NCBI RefSeq assembly: GCF_026151205.1
Contig: NC_087073.1
Coordinates: 12,183,578-12,247,577 of the forward strand
Source of the DNA: Bolinopsis microptera
Lineage: Eukaryota; Ctenophora; Tentaculata; Lobata; Bolinopsidae
DNA: 64,000 nucleotides
Reading direction: 5' to 3'
Shown: positions 30,496-41,640 of the stretch, one piece after another
How the letters are laid out: every line of letters starts with the position of its first letter
Position numbering within the stretch: the stretch's first letter is position 1
The notes under the pieces: model-generated
What the model was told of the DNA's origin: nothing
The model's input: the letters and a program-made list of their open reading frames with translations, nothing else
Database searches by the model: none
Position numbers and translations under genes: made by a program

Positions 30496-33400
30496 TTAAA
30501 TTTGATGAAGGGGATTGTTTTCAAATGACAGCTGCATTATGTCATAATCGCTTGTGGTCCATGCCGAATCATTATAAGCATGTTGCAGCTTTAGAAGTGC
30601 CTTTTTCAGGCGACTTTTAGCAAGGCTAATCTTGTAGGAGTAGTCAAAGAGCTTAAGTTTAGGTGCAATTGTGTTCCAAATTTTGGTGGATCTTGATATA
30701 AAGTCATTAGATGGGAGTTGTGAAATGATAGTGGTTTCCTTTCTAGAAGATGACTGATAATGCTGTTGCAGTGATGCTGGGCACCTTAGTTTTAGTATTT
30801 TAAAAACTTCCATAAATGTGTGATATGTATATAAATTTTTGAAAGCCAGGATGTTTTGTTGCTTGAAAAGTGGTTTACAGTGCTCTAGTTGGAAGAATGT
30901 ATGGTCAAGTGCCTGGCTGTCAAACTCTCTTGTTCTTGCACATGTAAGGAACTTGTTTAGGTATGCCTCTTTATCACCAAAGAGGACCCGTACACAGTGC
31001 TTCTGAGACAGCCAGATACTTGCTGTCCTAAAGAGTGCTGCATCACCCCAAACTGAGATACAATATGTGAGGTGGGATTCAAATAGTGTGTGGTAGAGGT
31101 CTTTATGGAGTTCCTTTGGTACAGAGTCCCTAATTCTATTTAAGGTGGCAGAGGCATAGTTTAACTTTCGTTTAAGTGCTGTTATATGAGGCCCCCAGGA
31201 AAGCTGTTCGTCAATAACAACTCCAAGAAACTTAGTTGCTTTGGTTTTTTTAATTGGAAAGCCATCAATATGGAGTTGAAGCGAATCTGGCAATTCTACT
31301 GGTTTACTAGCCTTTGGTTTAAAATGCATATAACAGCACTTTGACATGTTGATGTGAAGTTTGTTAAGGATCATATACTTTTTTATACAGCTTAGCAATT
31401 TGTTGCCTTTCTCATAAGCTTCTTCTACAGTTTTTCCATCAATAAAAATGTTGGTGTCGTCAGCAAATAGTATGAAAGTTCCTAAATCCGAGGAATTGGC
31501 AATATCATTTATGTATAGAAGAAAAAGGAGCGGTCCCAAAACAGAGCCTTGTGGAACTCCATATTTAATGATAAGGTTTTCGGATTTTTCATTAAGGACT
31601 TCTGTATACTGTGTTCTATTTGATAAGTAGCTATTCCATACCTATCTAGTTTTGTTAGGAGTGTACTATGGTCGATTGTATCAAATGCTTTACTCAAATC
31701 TATAAATATTCCTAGAACATGGTTTCGTTTTTTTATGCTATCTTCAATAATCCTAACAGAGTAGTTAACAGCATGGCTAGTAGAATGGGACTTGCGGAAG
31801 CCAAATTGGTTTTCATCAAGGATATTTTGTGACAGAGCGAAACTGTAGATACGGCTGTATATCACTTTTTCAAATATCTTACCAAATATAGGCAGTGTAG
31901 AGACAGGTCTGTAGTTTCCTACATCCTCTTGGTTTCCTTTCTTAAATATGGGAGTAACTTTCCCAACTTTCAAAACATCAGGAAATACCCCGCTCATCAT
32001 GAGTTTGTTGAAATGTTGGGCTAAAACAGGGCAGATTAAATGAGCTGACTTTTTGATTATACGGATCGGAATATCACTAGATTTGCCATTTTCCAACTTG
32101 GAAATTATTTCCATGAGCTCAGTATGTGAACAGTCAGATAGGAATATAGAGTTATTGTTGGATGGCAGGAGGTAGTCTTCAAATGTTGAAAATTCAGAAG
32201 CCTGTATAGGCAGGTCAGCTATTGATTCATTTAGAGTGGAGGCAATTGAGTTAAAGTATTTGTTGAACTCGTTTGCAATAACCCTTCTATCTGTTATTTT
32301 TCTGTTGTCGATTATAAATGAGGGTTTTATAGTTTTTTTACACTTCCCTCTAAGTTCATTAATGATCTGCCATGTCTTCTTACGGTCGTGCTTATTTTCT
32401 ATGATTTGGTTGCAAGAGTAAGTATTTTTTGCAGAGTTAATTACAGATTTGAGGATCCTTCGGTATACTTTGAAGGTTTGTTCGAGAACATGGTCTCCAT
32501 CAGGGTTTGCCTTAGTTTTAGATGTAATCCAGTTATCTTTTAATTCATGTTTTTTTTCAACGGCTGCTGAGATACTATCTGTTATCCAGGGGTTATTGAT
32601 AGGATTCCGTTTAGTAGTTTTTGGCTTTACAAGTTTGCATGTTGCATCAAGTACACGATCAAATAATTTAGTAAAATCCGAGAATTCATGAGAAGTGTGG
32701 AGCTTTGAGAGGTCAGTGTTCAGTAGGGTTAGGAATTTATTAAGGTTGGCATTACTGAAGTCGTAGTACTGGACATGTTTTTCACTTTTTGGACCAACCT
32801 CAAATTCGATGTCAGTGAATTCAAATGTTGGAGCATGGTCACCAATTCTATCTGTTATACAACCTGAGAGAACACAGTTACCAGGGTCATTCGTGAGGAT
32901 GTTGTCAATACAAGATGGTTTGCAATTTGGTCTCTCATGTGTAGGTATCGAAATAACGGGAGCGAAACCATTTCTAAATAAGCATTCTTCAAAAAGAGTA
33001 TAGTTGCCATGACCAGCATCACCATTCACTTTAAGAAGGTCAACATTAAAGTCCCCCATTATACGTACACCAGATTTAGGAAGGAGTTTACATATGTGAT
33101 CAAATGACTTAAGGAAATTATGAATGTCACCATTAGGAGGGCGATAGATGACCCCTGAGATGAGTGTGAGCTTGCTGGATGATTGAGTGATCTTAACAAA
33201 GATTGATTCAATATCAGGCGTGCAGTAGCCAAGATTTTCTATGACTTCTGCATTAAGGTGATTTGCTACATACAGGGCAACACCAGTCCCTTTCAGCTTG
33301 TTCTCCTGAGTGACCTGATAAAAACTGTTGTATTGCGGTATTCTGTATAGTTCTTTAAGAGGTTCATCTGTGTTTGTTTCAGCGATACCAATTACAGAGA

Positions 33401-33689
33401 AATTTAGTTCAATCCGTTTGAGTTCAACATTAAGACAATCGAAGTTGGTTTTGTTACCATCTAAGTTGACAAAGTAGGATGTGAATTTTGAGTGTGTGGA
33501 TGAAGGATTACATGAGTTTTGAAGCTCCCTGACTACCCTATTAAGATCAGTTGTAGAGTAGCTCTGACATTGGTCTAGAACATTCGAAATTTTTTGAATA
33601 GTTTCGTCATCACATCCACCTTCATCATCGTAGAATTTATCACCACCATCACTAATCATCCCAGAGAAGGGGTTGTAGCGTGGTATCAC
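30496..33689 (-). pseudogene. LINE ORF2 (endonuclease/reverse transcriptase), frameshifted
   Basis: Two overlapping frames carry one former ORF. The upstream frame (33689 down to about 31620) holds the endonuclease and the first half of the reverse transcriptase up to KLDRYGI. The downstream frame holds SYLSNRTQYTEVLNEKSENL, GVPQGSVLGPLL, FADDT and the thumb region to a stop at 30496. Between YGI and SYLSN about ten codons normally present (the R-G-x-x-L-x-W-F segment) are missing and the frame shifts, so no full-length enzyme can be made. Confidence 0.9.
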
Positions 33690-34139
33690 GTTCAGTGAAC
33701 AAACCTTACATACCCATAGACCATTGGTGGGGCAGAAACCTGCTGCTTTAAAAATTTAGTATGAATAGCTGTCCGACAGGCTTCACATTCCAGTAGGGGC
33801 TGCCCAATGTTGATGGGCCTTGAGCATGGCTCACAGACCTCCTTAATTAATTTCATTATCATAGTTATGTGTCGGTTAGGTTGGACCAGTGGATCCAACC
33901 CTCTGTGCTGACTCCCTAGACACCTTTTCCTTCAGAAACACACAGTTTTTCATGTGGCTTACAAACTTAGCTAAACCTCTACTTCCTAAGTGAATCGTGT
34001 CGTTACCCCTAGTGAACTTAACCGATAATAGCTTATTGTTATCTAAAAAACCATACATACCCTGAAACCAAATATTAGGAAAACAGTTCTTTATCATGTC
34101 CTGTACCAAGTTGTTGTAGAGCATTATATTTTTATTCAT
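30496..34139 (-). mobile_element. LINE retrotransposon remnant (SGNH-like ORF1 end, PHD finger, endonuclease, reverse transcriptase)
   Basis: Read on the reverse strand. A fragment at 34139-33876 ends with DTIHLGSRGLAKFV, the Asp-x-x-His block of the SGNH-type esterase found in CR1-like ORF1 proteins. Next comes a broken PHD-type finger (CEPCSRPINIG...LLECEACRTAIH..., continuing in another frame to WVCKVC). Then an apurinic-type endonuclease (GDFNVDLL, SCIDNIL, GDHAP) and a reverse transcriptase (KVTPIFKKGN, NYRPVS, IFIDLSKAFDTIDH, GVPQGSVLGPLL, FADDT). It copies its RNA by target-primed reverse transcription in intact relatives. The order and the PHD finger fit CR1/L2-group LINEs of invertebrates. 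It is inactive here: frameshifts and a deletion break it. The 5' part is missing, and the 3' end lies somewhere below 30496. Confidence 0.93.
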
Positions 34140-34274
34140 TTCATGGATTCTTGATGGTAAATTTGAGTTGCTGCATCCAAATTTCGATTGTTGTCATGCC
34201 TAACGAAAATTAATTTTTACAGTAAATAAAAGCATTCAAATTTAAAACTATCACTTATTAAATATTATAATAAG

Positions 34275-35925
34275 TGTGACAGGAGTTAGCCTCAATCTCA
34301 CCTCTCAAAACTCACGTCAGGTTAGTATATGATCGTCGACTATTCATGAATACAGGTTAGACAGAAACAATTTGAAGGGCTAGTCCGAAGAAGCAGTAGA
34401 ACAAGAAATGAACAAAACCTTGATAGTTAGCCTTATCTTACCCTCCATCAAAAGACAGAAAGGGTAGGTGGAGTCTACAATCGACCTAAAGTATCCATAT
34501 AATGTATACCAGGGCAAAGGATAGTTTAAAGGATGTTTTTGTTCAAACATAATTCAACAAGAATTGCGCCGGTTAGCGGACGCTAGATTTCCATCGCCCG
34601 TAATTAATTACAATTAACAATCGTTTCATATTGGTTAAATTACCAAATTTCTTTGGGGCGTTACAGAGAACAAAATGGAGGGGTTGCCGTTGTCAATTAT
34701 TTGAATCGAAAGTTAAACGACCGGACACCGTAGCGCAGCCTGTGCGGTGATATGCATGATGCAGTTAAAAGGACATCTGTCCGACAGCGACTCTTGTCCG
34801 ACTCAATATGTTACCAGAAAAAAAAGACATCTGTCCGAAATTGTGATCTAATTGCAATACGACACATTTCCATTTTCCAATTAGAGACATGATCTGAACT
34901 GAGATATGACCTGAGCTGAACTCTACCATAGTTTATTTTCATTTGATGTCAAAAATTGGACAATAGTTTAAATGTTATATAAATAACTGATCTCCATACC
35001 GTTCTCCTGTGTGTAATGTAGGCTGTGATGTGATTGGCAGCTTGTTACAGCTTGTTAGTGTACGGCTAGCATGATCCTGTCCTCAAATAGTCAATCACGT
35101 ATCGATGGATCAGATCTCAATGGATCAAATCAGCATTATATTAGGACTGTGGGAGCAACGTCACAAGATTACACGTGAGCTTGTGAAATACGAACGTGAT
35201 CCGAAATTGCAAATGTGATCCGAAAGTTGGACAGATGTCGCCAAAAACGACTCCTATCTGACAGCGACTCTTGTCCGAAACCGGTAATTCGACTGTCGGA
35301 CAGATGTCACCCAATCAAATCTGTGGTAGTTAATACAATGTGAATCATAATAAAATGTATCGTTCATTTCGTCTAAATATAATGAATCAATCTATTGGCA
35401 TTTGGCAATCATGTTCAACATGATAGTCATAACATCATAATTTATACAACAACATAACGGATTACTAATATCGGGTTGCACCAAGCACCCACAACAAAAT
35501 GAGAAGTTTGTATCGCATGAAGTTAACGAAAGCTTAAACGACAAATATCAATGCGAATCAAAATGTATAATAGCGAAAAGAGATATACATGCACGACATA
35601 CACGATGTATTAGCTCGATTCTTGGTATAGAGTACACCTTGACATAAAAGCATTGTAAAATGCGCGCGCGCCCATCAAGTGATAATTTGTAAAGGAGCAC
35701 GTGTTTGCGGAGGTTAATGCATGTTTTGCTTTGTGACACGACGAAAAACCTATACCCACTATACCCATTCTCAAATCCTACCACTTCTAACCATCTATTG
35801 CCTTTTTAGGCGATGGAAAAAATTAGAAAAGATCTGTTAGCCTCACTTTACCCTCCATTAAAAGGAAAAAAGGGGTCGGCTGAACCGGCCTTCGACCTAG
35901 AGCATCCATCTCATGTATTTTGGGT
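34275..35925 (-). repeat. dispersed GTTAGCCTCA motif array, right side, with an 85-bp duplication
   Basis: Reverse-orientation partners of the left array lie near 34286, 34427 and 35839. The last two belong to a diverged direct repeat (TTAGCCT-A-TTACCCTCCAT-AAAAG ... TCGACCTA-AG-ATCCAT) at 34426-34510 and 35836-35925. The left array contains the inverse wording (GAGAGGGTGAAATGAGGCTA), so the two sides form imperfect inverted repeats about 5-7 kb apart. Confidence 0.55.
34771..35310. mobile_element. ~540-bp MITE with GACATCTGTCCGACAG termini
   Basis: The left end is GGACATCTGTCCGACAGCG and the right end is CTGTCGGACAGATGTCAC, 16-17-base inverted termini. Internal repeats GCGACTCTTGTCCGA and GACATCTGTCCGAAA recur near both ends in inverted arrangement. 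No coding capacity. No clear target duplication. Confidence 0.72.
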
Positions 35926-36402
35926 TTAAAAATTGTATTAATCGAAACTCAATTAGTTGAACTATAGACATGTCAAATAGTAAAACAAAATTTAGTAAAA
36001 CAAAAAGTATCATATGCCTATCTTAAAAGTTCCTCCTGTGACAATCTTCTAAAGTTAAATTGGGAAAAACGTGGTCCATCTCGTGCGAACTTTCCTAATG
36101 ACCAGGGTCTACTACGCTAATACCCTGCTGTAACCAGCTTACCACATTACACTTGGTGCATACTTGATTTGACATTTGTAGGGCCAGGGGGGGGTTCCAA
36201 TTCTGCCTCATCCCAATGTTGCCTTTTTGGGTGCTCCAAATGAAGCAAAATAAAATTGGAACCCCCAATCCTTGATTGGATCCAAACTGTCGGCACCGTC
36301 TGGATCCAATCATTCAAAATTTTCAGGCAAAATCTTCATTTAAAAAAAATCGAGTAACGTGAATTGAAAGGAATTGAATATTAAAACAATATTAGATCTT
36401 AC

Positions 36403-36650
36403 CACCGGCACAAACGTTATTTTGGCTCTCGCATCAACTAAAGGATTTCCAAAGTAGAGCTCTGCCATTTCATTCTCTTCGTCTTATATTATGTCATTTG
36501 CTATCATCTCACGCCATGTCATTTGCTTCATCATTTACTGCATCTATGGCATCATTTTCATCATATGCTTCACCTCCTGCATTTATGAAATCATCTTCAT
36601 CATCTGATCCATCTCCTGTCATGTCATTTGCTTCATCATCTGCTTGACTG
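36403..36650 (-). other. exon-like acidic open frame, reverse strand
   Basis: A frame with a repeated D-E-A-N-D theme (DDEANDMTGDGSDDEDDF) lies at about 36495-36640. A second short frame (MAELYFGNPLVDARAKITFV) ends at a donor-like GTG|GTAAGA at 36403. They may be pieces of one degraded gene or a transposon protein; a stop separates them. Product unknown. Confidence 0.25.
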
Positions 36651-36659
36651 CTTCATCTC

Positions 36660-37884
36660 TTACTGGGCCGCGCTCAGACTGTCATTCGCCGAATCTCTAT
36701 GAGATTAAACATGATAGCCTGAGGTCAGTGGCGTAACGTTGCCTGTTGGCGCCCCCCCCTGCCGAAAAGGCGCCCCCCTGTTGGCGCCCCTCCCCTTTTG
36801 GTGCCCCTCCCTAAAATTGAACAAATTAGGTGATTTTAAAGGATACGCCGGTAAAAATCTCTAAAAAAGTGTGTATCTAGAGCAAAACGCGCAGTTTTGC
36901 TAGTACTTTAGTTAAGTTTTCGAAATTGTCCCACATTCAAACGACGATTTGGCGCCCCCCTAAGCACTAAGACGGCGCCCCCCTGCACAGCGGGGTCAGC
37001 GGGGCCCTTCGTTACGCCACTGCCTGAGGTCCCCAGGTAACTTCATCTCCTGCCATAACAGCCCCAAAAGATGCAGGTATCAAGGTTTAACGTGTGGAGG
37101 ATGCTAAGGATATCCAGTCTTGCAACAAAAACCCTGTTCATCATCGATCAGGTATTGCTTTGTATCACGTGGTGACCCCCACTGTCGCTTCACTATAGTG
37201 ACGATATAGGGGATACAGGGGAGCCGCGCACGAGGTGCGCGGCGGGTCATACAACGTATGACAAGTATTGCATGCTATCATGTATCAGTTATTTTTGTAG
37301 ATAGGCCTTGAAGAGAGTGCTGATTTTAGAAATTTTGATTATGGCTTACTGATCATTTAATAAAAAATGCTATGTCCTGTTATGTAGTTTGGATTATTTT
37401 TATCTTTATAACGTTTAAATTAATTAAATGACATTCCAGCAAACCTGACCCAGCTAAAGTTTACTTAGGGACCCCATGCAGGCTACAATTTTTCATAAAA
37501 TATACATAAACATAAACATACCGAATAGAGATTCAGCGGAATGACAGCTGCTGAGCGCCGCTCAGTAACTGTGAACTGCTGAGTGTGTTACTAAAATTAA
37601 AAGGTGTGCGCTTTATAGTAAATGCTTTTACTATACGGACAAGTACAATTATAAAAAGACATGTTTTTAATCACGTCGTAACCCCCATTTTTATTTCACT
37701 TAGTGGGCGAAAGCCATGCGCGATACTCTTACAGCCGCGCAATTGTGCGCGGTGGGCCTTCAACGTGGGGCAAATGTTTTTTGCTTCATCCAAAGTATGA
37801 TTACCTGAGGACCCCAGGCTATTATGTTCATTAACATAATAGATAAAGATTTGGCGGAATGACAGGCTGAGCGCGGCCCAGTAA
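36660..37884. mobile_element. ~1.2-kb element with ~85-bp inverted termini, interrupted by a hAT MITE
   Basis: The left end TTACTGGGCCGCGCTCAG-CTGTCATTC is mirrored at the right end GAATGACAGGCTGAGCGCGG followed by CCCAGTAA. The similarity runs inward through GAATCT and ATAGCCTG to the CAGGTAA block. A second right-type end (GGAATGACAGCTGCTGAGCG, about 37539-37572) shows a partial tandem or nested copy. Two internal blocks with CGTGGTGACCCCC / CGTCGTAACCCCC and GTGCGCGGCGGG / GTGCGCGGTGGG are also duplicated. Non-coding. Confidence 0.68.
36726..37022. mobile_element. hAT-type MITE with 8-bp target duplication, copy 1
   Basis: Termini CAGTGGCGTAACG and CGTTACGCCACTG are perfect inverses. They are flanked by CCTGAGGT on both sides (36718-36725 and 37023-37030), an 8-base target duplication as made by hAT transposases. 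Inside are GGCGCCCC-rich blocks and a TTTTGCT/AGTTTTCGAAATTGTCCC segment shared with the other copies. It inserted into the left arm of the surrounding inverted-repeat element, so it is the younger of the two. Confidence 0.92.
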
Positions 37885-39245
37885 AAGTATGATAAACAAG
37901 GAATAAAATCCGTTTCGAAATATAAATATGACTTTATTAGTCGCAAGCTTTACCATTAAATGCGCGTTTTTATCTTTGACAGTTTATAACTTGAACTCAA
38001 TGAATTAATTATATTTATGTTTTGTAGTATGTTAACAAAATAAGATTATGTAATTTTGTATTTTGTAATTCTTGTGTGAAAATAGAAACGGCCGATCATG
38101 CATATTTGTTGATTCACGATGTCAATCCTTCGCATCTCGCCGATTTTAATCTGTGGTTGCGAGAAGCATTATTGGATGCGCGCGCGCGACCCAGTAGTGC
38201 ATTGCGCTACAAGCATATTTGTTAACGGATGTTACTCGTCTAAATTTCTTCGAAGTAGCGCGCCGCTTTTTTTTCGATGGCAAGTGCCATGCTACGAATT
38301 AGCGGCTAGAGCGCCGGGCCAGACCATTAACAATGGTCAAGCATATTTGCAATATTAATAACATTTAATGCTTTTGAATTTCACCTAACCATGTGCTTTC
38401 GCGCCACTTCGGGCGCGCTTGTTTCGCAAGTCAAGAAAAGCACCTATCCATGAACCCCGATGGGAAGGTTCGTGCGCGCGTGCGCAGTGCTGACAACAGC
38501 GTCTATGTAGCACAGGTAGTCTTGGCACTTCTCCCTCCAGTATGCAGTAACCACTTTTCAGGTTTCTATCGTGCATAGTGACAGTGTATAAGGGTTAATT
38601 AGGTATAAACTACAGTACAGCTGTACTTACACCTACATTCACAAGCATGCAAGCTCACCTGGTCCAATGAGCGGGAAACGGAGGACAAGGTCTGGTGACG
38701 TCATAGTCACGTGACCTCATAAGCTCATAATTAGGTGACCTCAGACCCAATCAATGATCAATTAGGTTCGGGTATGGTCAGCCTCCTGTCACCTGATCTT
38801 GAGGTGACGTACGACACCTCGTTTATGCAATCAATGTCTGAAAGGCTACAAACGTAGCATATGAGGACAAAAGCGCGGGAAATTTCGGCACCACTGTAGA
38901 GTGGTGCCAAAATCGTTGGGTGGGTTCATGGCTAGAGCCCTTTTTACCGCCGTGAGGCGGGCGCGCGCTACTGCAAGCGCAAGGGTTCTGGATAGAGCAA
39001 CTTTTGAATTTGAGCGTTTGGCTTTGCATTGTTTTACCCGCTCCCACTAAATCGCTCGCCCAAATTTTTAAAAATCTTGCGAAAAAGCCCTGAGGATATG
39101 AAAATAATTTAGATTGTTGTATTTTTGGACGCTGATTCCATATCACCTTCACATAGCCATGTGTCTATGCGTACTGCCTTCGGCGGTCGCGCGCTACTGC
39201 AAGCGAGAGGGCTCTGGTGAGTATTTAATTTTAAAGCAATAAATC
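37885..39245. other. intergenic GC-rich patches, no gene seen
   Basis: Contains GCGCGC-rich stretches (38175-38190, 38473-38490, 38955-38970, 39185-39200), with CGCGCTACTGCAAGCG occurring near both 38965 and 39188. A cluster of palindromic sites at 38697-38815 includes TGACGTCA (CRE), CACGTG (E-box) and several AGGTGACCT/TGACCT nuclear-receptor-like half-sites. The reverse-strand open frame at 38823-39152 overlaps the repeats and shows no protein features. These motifs could mark a promoter, but no gene start is visible next to them. Confidence 0.4.
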
Positions 39246-39328
39246 ACCCCCCCATGACGTATAAATAGAATAAACATTTTTAACCATATCACATATTTAT
39301 ACGTCATGGGGGGGGGGGGGGGGGGGTG
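39246..39328. repeat. hairpin with C-run/G-run arms
   Basis: CCCCCCCATGACGTATAAATA on the left pairs with TATTTATACGTCATGGGGGG on the right across a spacer of about 30 bases. The right arm ends in a run of 19 Gs (39308-39326). A long stem plus a G-run makes this prone to slippage. Confidence 0.85.
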
Positions 39329-39423
39329 AAGAGTGGTGGGCAAAAACTATTTTGGTTACGTGACAGGCTAGTAAAACATAAACACGAGTTCGATTCATAT
39401 GAATCGATCATGTCAAGGGCTTG

Positions 39424-39515
39424 GGTTAGGGTAGTGGTTAGGGTAGTGGTTAGGGTTATGGATAGCGTCGTGGTTATGATAAATGGTTAGGGTTAGGGTT
39501 AGGGTTGGGATTAGG
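39424..39515 (+). repeat. interstitial telomere-like TTAGGG repeats
   Basis: Several copies of GGTTAGGG / GTTAGGGTAGTG are followed by three consecutive TTAGGG units and two diverged ones. The metazoan telomere repeat is TTAGGG, so this is an interstitial telomere-like tract. It is short and interrupted, and is not a chromosome end. Confidence 0.8.
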
Positions 39516-40895
39516 GTTGTAGTGCGATGCACTACTGGGCCGCGCCGCACATCTTCTCGGTAGATCGGCGAGATGTACCACTGGGCCTCACCGAGCTGCA
39601 AAGGATTGAAATCGTGAATCAAGGATTAGGGTTTATGTAAAACTTTGTTCAGCTACAAAACCATAAAAACCAAAGTCACGTGATAATCTTTGGGCGAGCG
39701 AATTAGTTAGAGCATTACGATGGAGTATATGTGCATAAATTTGATTGCATTGTTGATATTTCATATAACATTGGTAGCAATGGACAATTTCTGTTACCTG
39801 TGTATTGTGCTTTCCTTATTGCAACACTTGATTTAATTGAATGTATATGTTGTTTAAACTTTAAAATTATAAATGCAAAAAATGTCTCTTTGCCACTAGA
39901 AACAGATGCTACATATATCATACATGATACATACATCAAGTTTGCCAGGAAAATACAGTTTATAGAAATGCTGAATATAGAAATGTCAAATAGTCTAAGG
40001 AGTAGCTATGGAATCATTACATCCATGCAAAATTGCAGAACTGTGTAATCTTTATGTTGGCAATAGTATAGAACAGAACAGCTACAACATTGATCAGAAA
40101 GCTTCTACCTGGCTGCTTGGAAAGCTCGGCTATCGACAGTGTAGATTGGATGTAGAGCCTTCTGGGATCATACCTTCTGTTGAACTACTTTGGTGTTGCT
40201 AAGGCCTAATGAGTGAAAAAACGAAATTTTCGAGCAGACAGCTTTTGAAGCCCTCAAACGTTCATATGCTATCTGGAATTGCACTGTGTTCGTAGATCGT
40301 ATCTTTGAAATGATAGCCTACCACAAAAAAGAAGCTAAGAGTCAGATCGAAAATCACATCAGAACACGATTCAGGTTAGTTATACGAAGCACACTTAATG
40401 CACTGATGCCTTAGGGGAATCAGAGGAAGACAAACAGCCCAGCATCTCGAACTGAATGATGTATCCTTTTGTTTTTTCTCAGAAGACGAGTTTTAAGGTG
40501 TCCAGTCTCCTAAATTTTTAATTTGCAGTTTTTATGTTGTGTTAAATTTTATGGACGAAATGATTCTAGGGGGGACTCCCAACCCACCGTTTCGGCAGGT
40601 AATTGATGGATACCAAGGTCTTAAACCATGGTACCATACCTATAAGCACCCAGATACGAAAAGTTAATAACCTCTGCTGTCAGTTCCACATTGTCTCTCT
40701 TGGTTTAGGGTCGATGGGACGCACATTTACTAACAACCATCTATCATATATTGTGCCTTACTGGTGTTGATCTTGAAGCATAAGAGCTATATTGATCGAT
40801 GAGGTCAGTGGATTTCTGCCACCCGTCCTAGGTATTATCCAACACTGTAATATCATTGGCACAATCAGCGATTACCGAATGTGCTGTGTAAGGGG
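39516..40895. other. intergenic region with unassigned open frames
   Basis: Two open frames near 39731-40048 and 40008-40202 and a short one near 40225-40376 (start EQTAFEALKRSYAIWNCTVF, ending at a donor-like AG|GTTAG) have protein-like composition but no recognised family. They may be remnants of a transposon or unlinked exons. The GTAGTGCGATGCACTAC palindrome near 39520 is followed by ACTGGGCCGCGC, resembling the end of the element at 36660. Confidence 0.3.
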
Positions 40896-41165
40896 CAGTG
40901 GCGTAACAAAGGGCCCCCACTGACCCCACTGTGCAGGGGGGGGGGGGGGGGGGGGATCTGCGTCGTTTGAATGTGGGACAATTTTGAAAAACTGAACTGA
41001 GGTACTATCAAAACTGCATGTTTTGCTCTAGAAACACACTTTTTTAGAGATTCTACCGGCGTATTCTTAAAATCATCTAATTTGCTCAACTTAAGGGAGG
41101 GGCATCAAAAGGGGAGGGGGCACCAACTGGGGGGCGCATTTTCAGGGCTGGGGGCGGGGGCCTTT
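40896..41165. mobile_element. hAT-type MITE, copy 2 (one end lost)
   Basis: Starts CAGTGGCGTAACAAAGGGC and carries the same interior as copy 1 in inverted order (GTTTGAATGTGGGACAATTT, ATGTTTTGCTCTAGAAACAC, GCGTATTCTTAAAATCAT, GGGAGGGGCAT). A run of about 20 Gs sits at 40936-40955. The right terminus CGTTACGCCACTG is missing, replaced by LINE-derived sequence. Confidence 0.78.
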
Positions 41166-41640
41166 TGAGATAGTAGTAAGATTTGAAGACAATCCTTTTC
41201 TTAACATCTAACCAGTGAAGCTTTATCAGTTCATCATCAAGATGGTCATGTTTATATTTACCAGTGACAGCTTTTGCAGCAGCATTCTAAAAAAACTGGA
41301 GCTGATGCAAAAGCTTCTCACCAATAGTATAAACCGTTACAGTAATCTAAACATGCCACGACTAGACTGTTAACAATGATCTTAATCTCAACCCCATGGA
41401 GTTCTATCTCAATGAGCACTATAATAGGTCCAAAGACTATGAGTTGTGTTTTAGAATCATTCAGTTGCAGGTAGTACTGTGACATCCAATTCTTTATCCT
41501 CAAGAAGCAATTTCTCAGTTGGTTGGTTAAGATTTGATCTAAAGTATCATTATGCAACATTTTTAAATATCTCAAATTATTTAATTTGTATGGTTTAAGG
41601 TATGGTGAAGCACAGTTCCAAGCCAGTTTCTGGGCGAGCA
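41166..41640 (-). pseudogene. LINE reverse-transcriptase 3' fragment
   Basis: On the reverse strand the peptides WMSQYYLQLNDSKTQLIVFG, LDYCNGLYYW and NAAAKAVTGKYKHDHLDDE followed by LIKLHWLDVKKRI appear in that order, with frame changes between. They match the thumb/C-terminal region of CR1/L2/Rex-type LINE reverse transcriptases. It is a second LINE, distinct from the one at 30-34 kb, truncated and disrupted, inserted next to the MITE and just upstream of CCDC86. Confidence 0.8.

Noticed and set aside
38823-39152. 109-codon reverse-strand open frame
   Set aside because: Overlaps GC-rich repeated sequence; no domain, splice site or conservation signal.
39424-39515. A true telomere
   Set aside because: The tract is short and interrupted, with unique and gene-bearing sequence on both sides.
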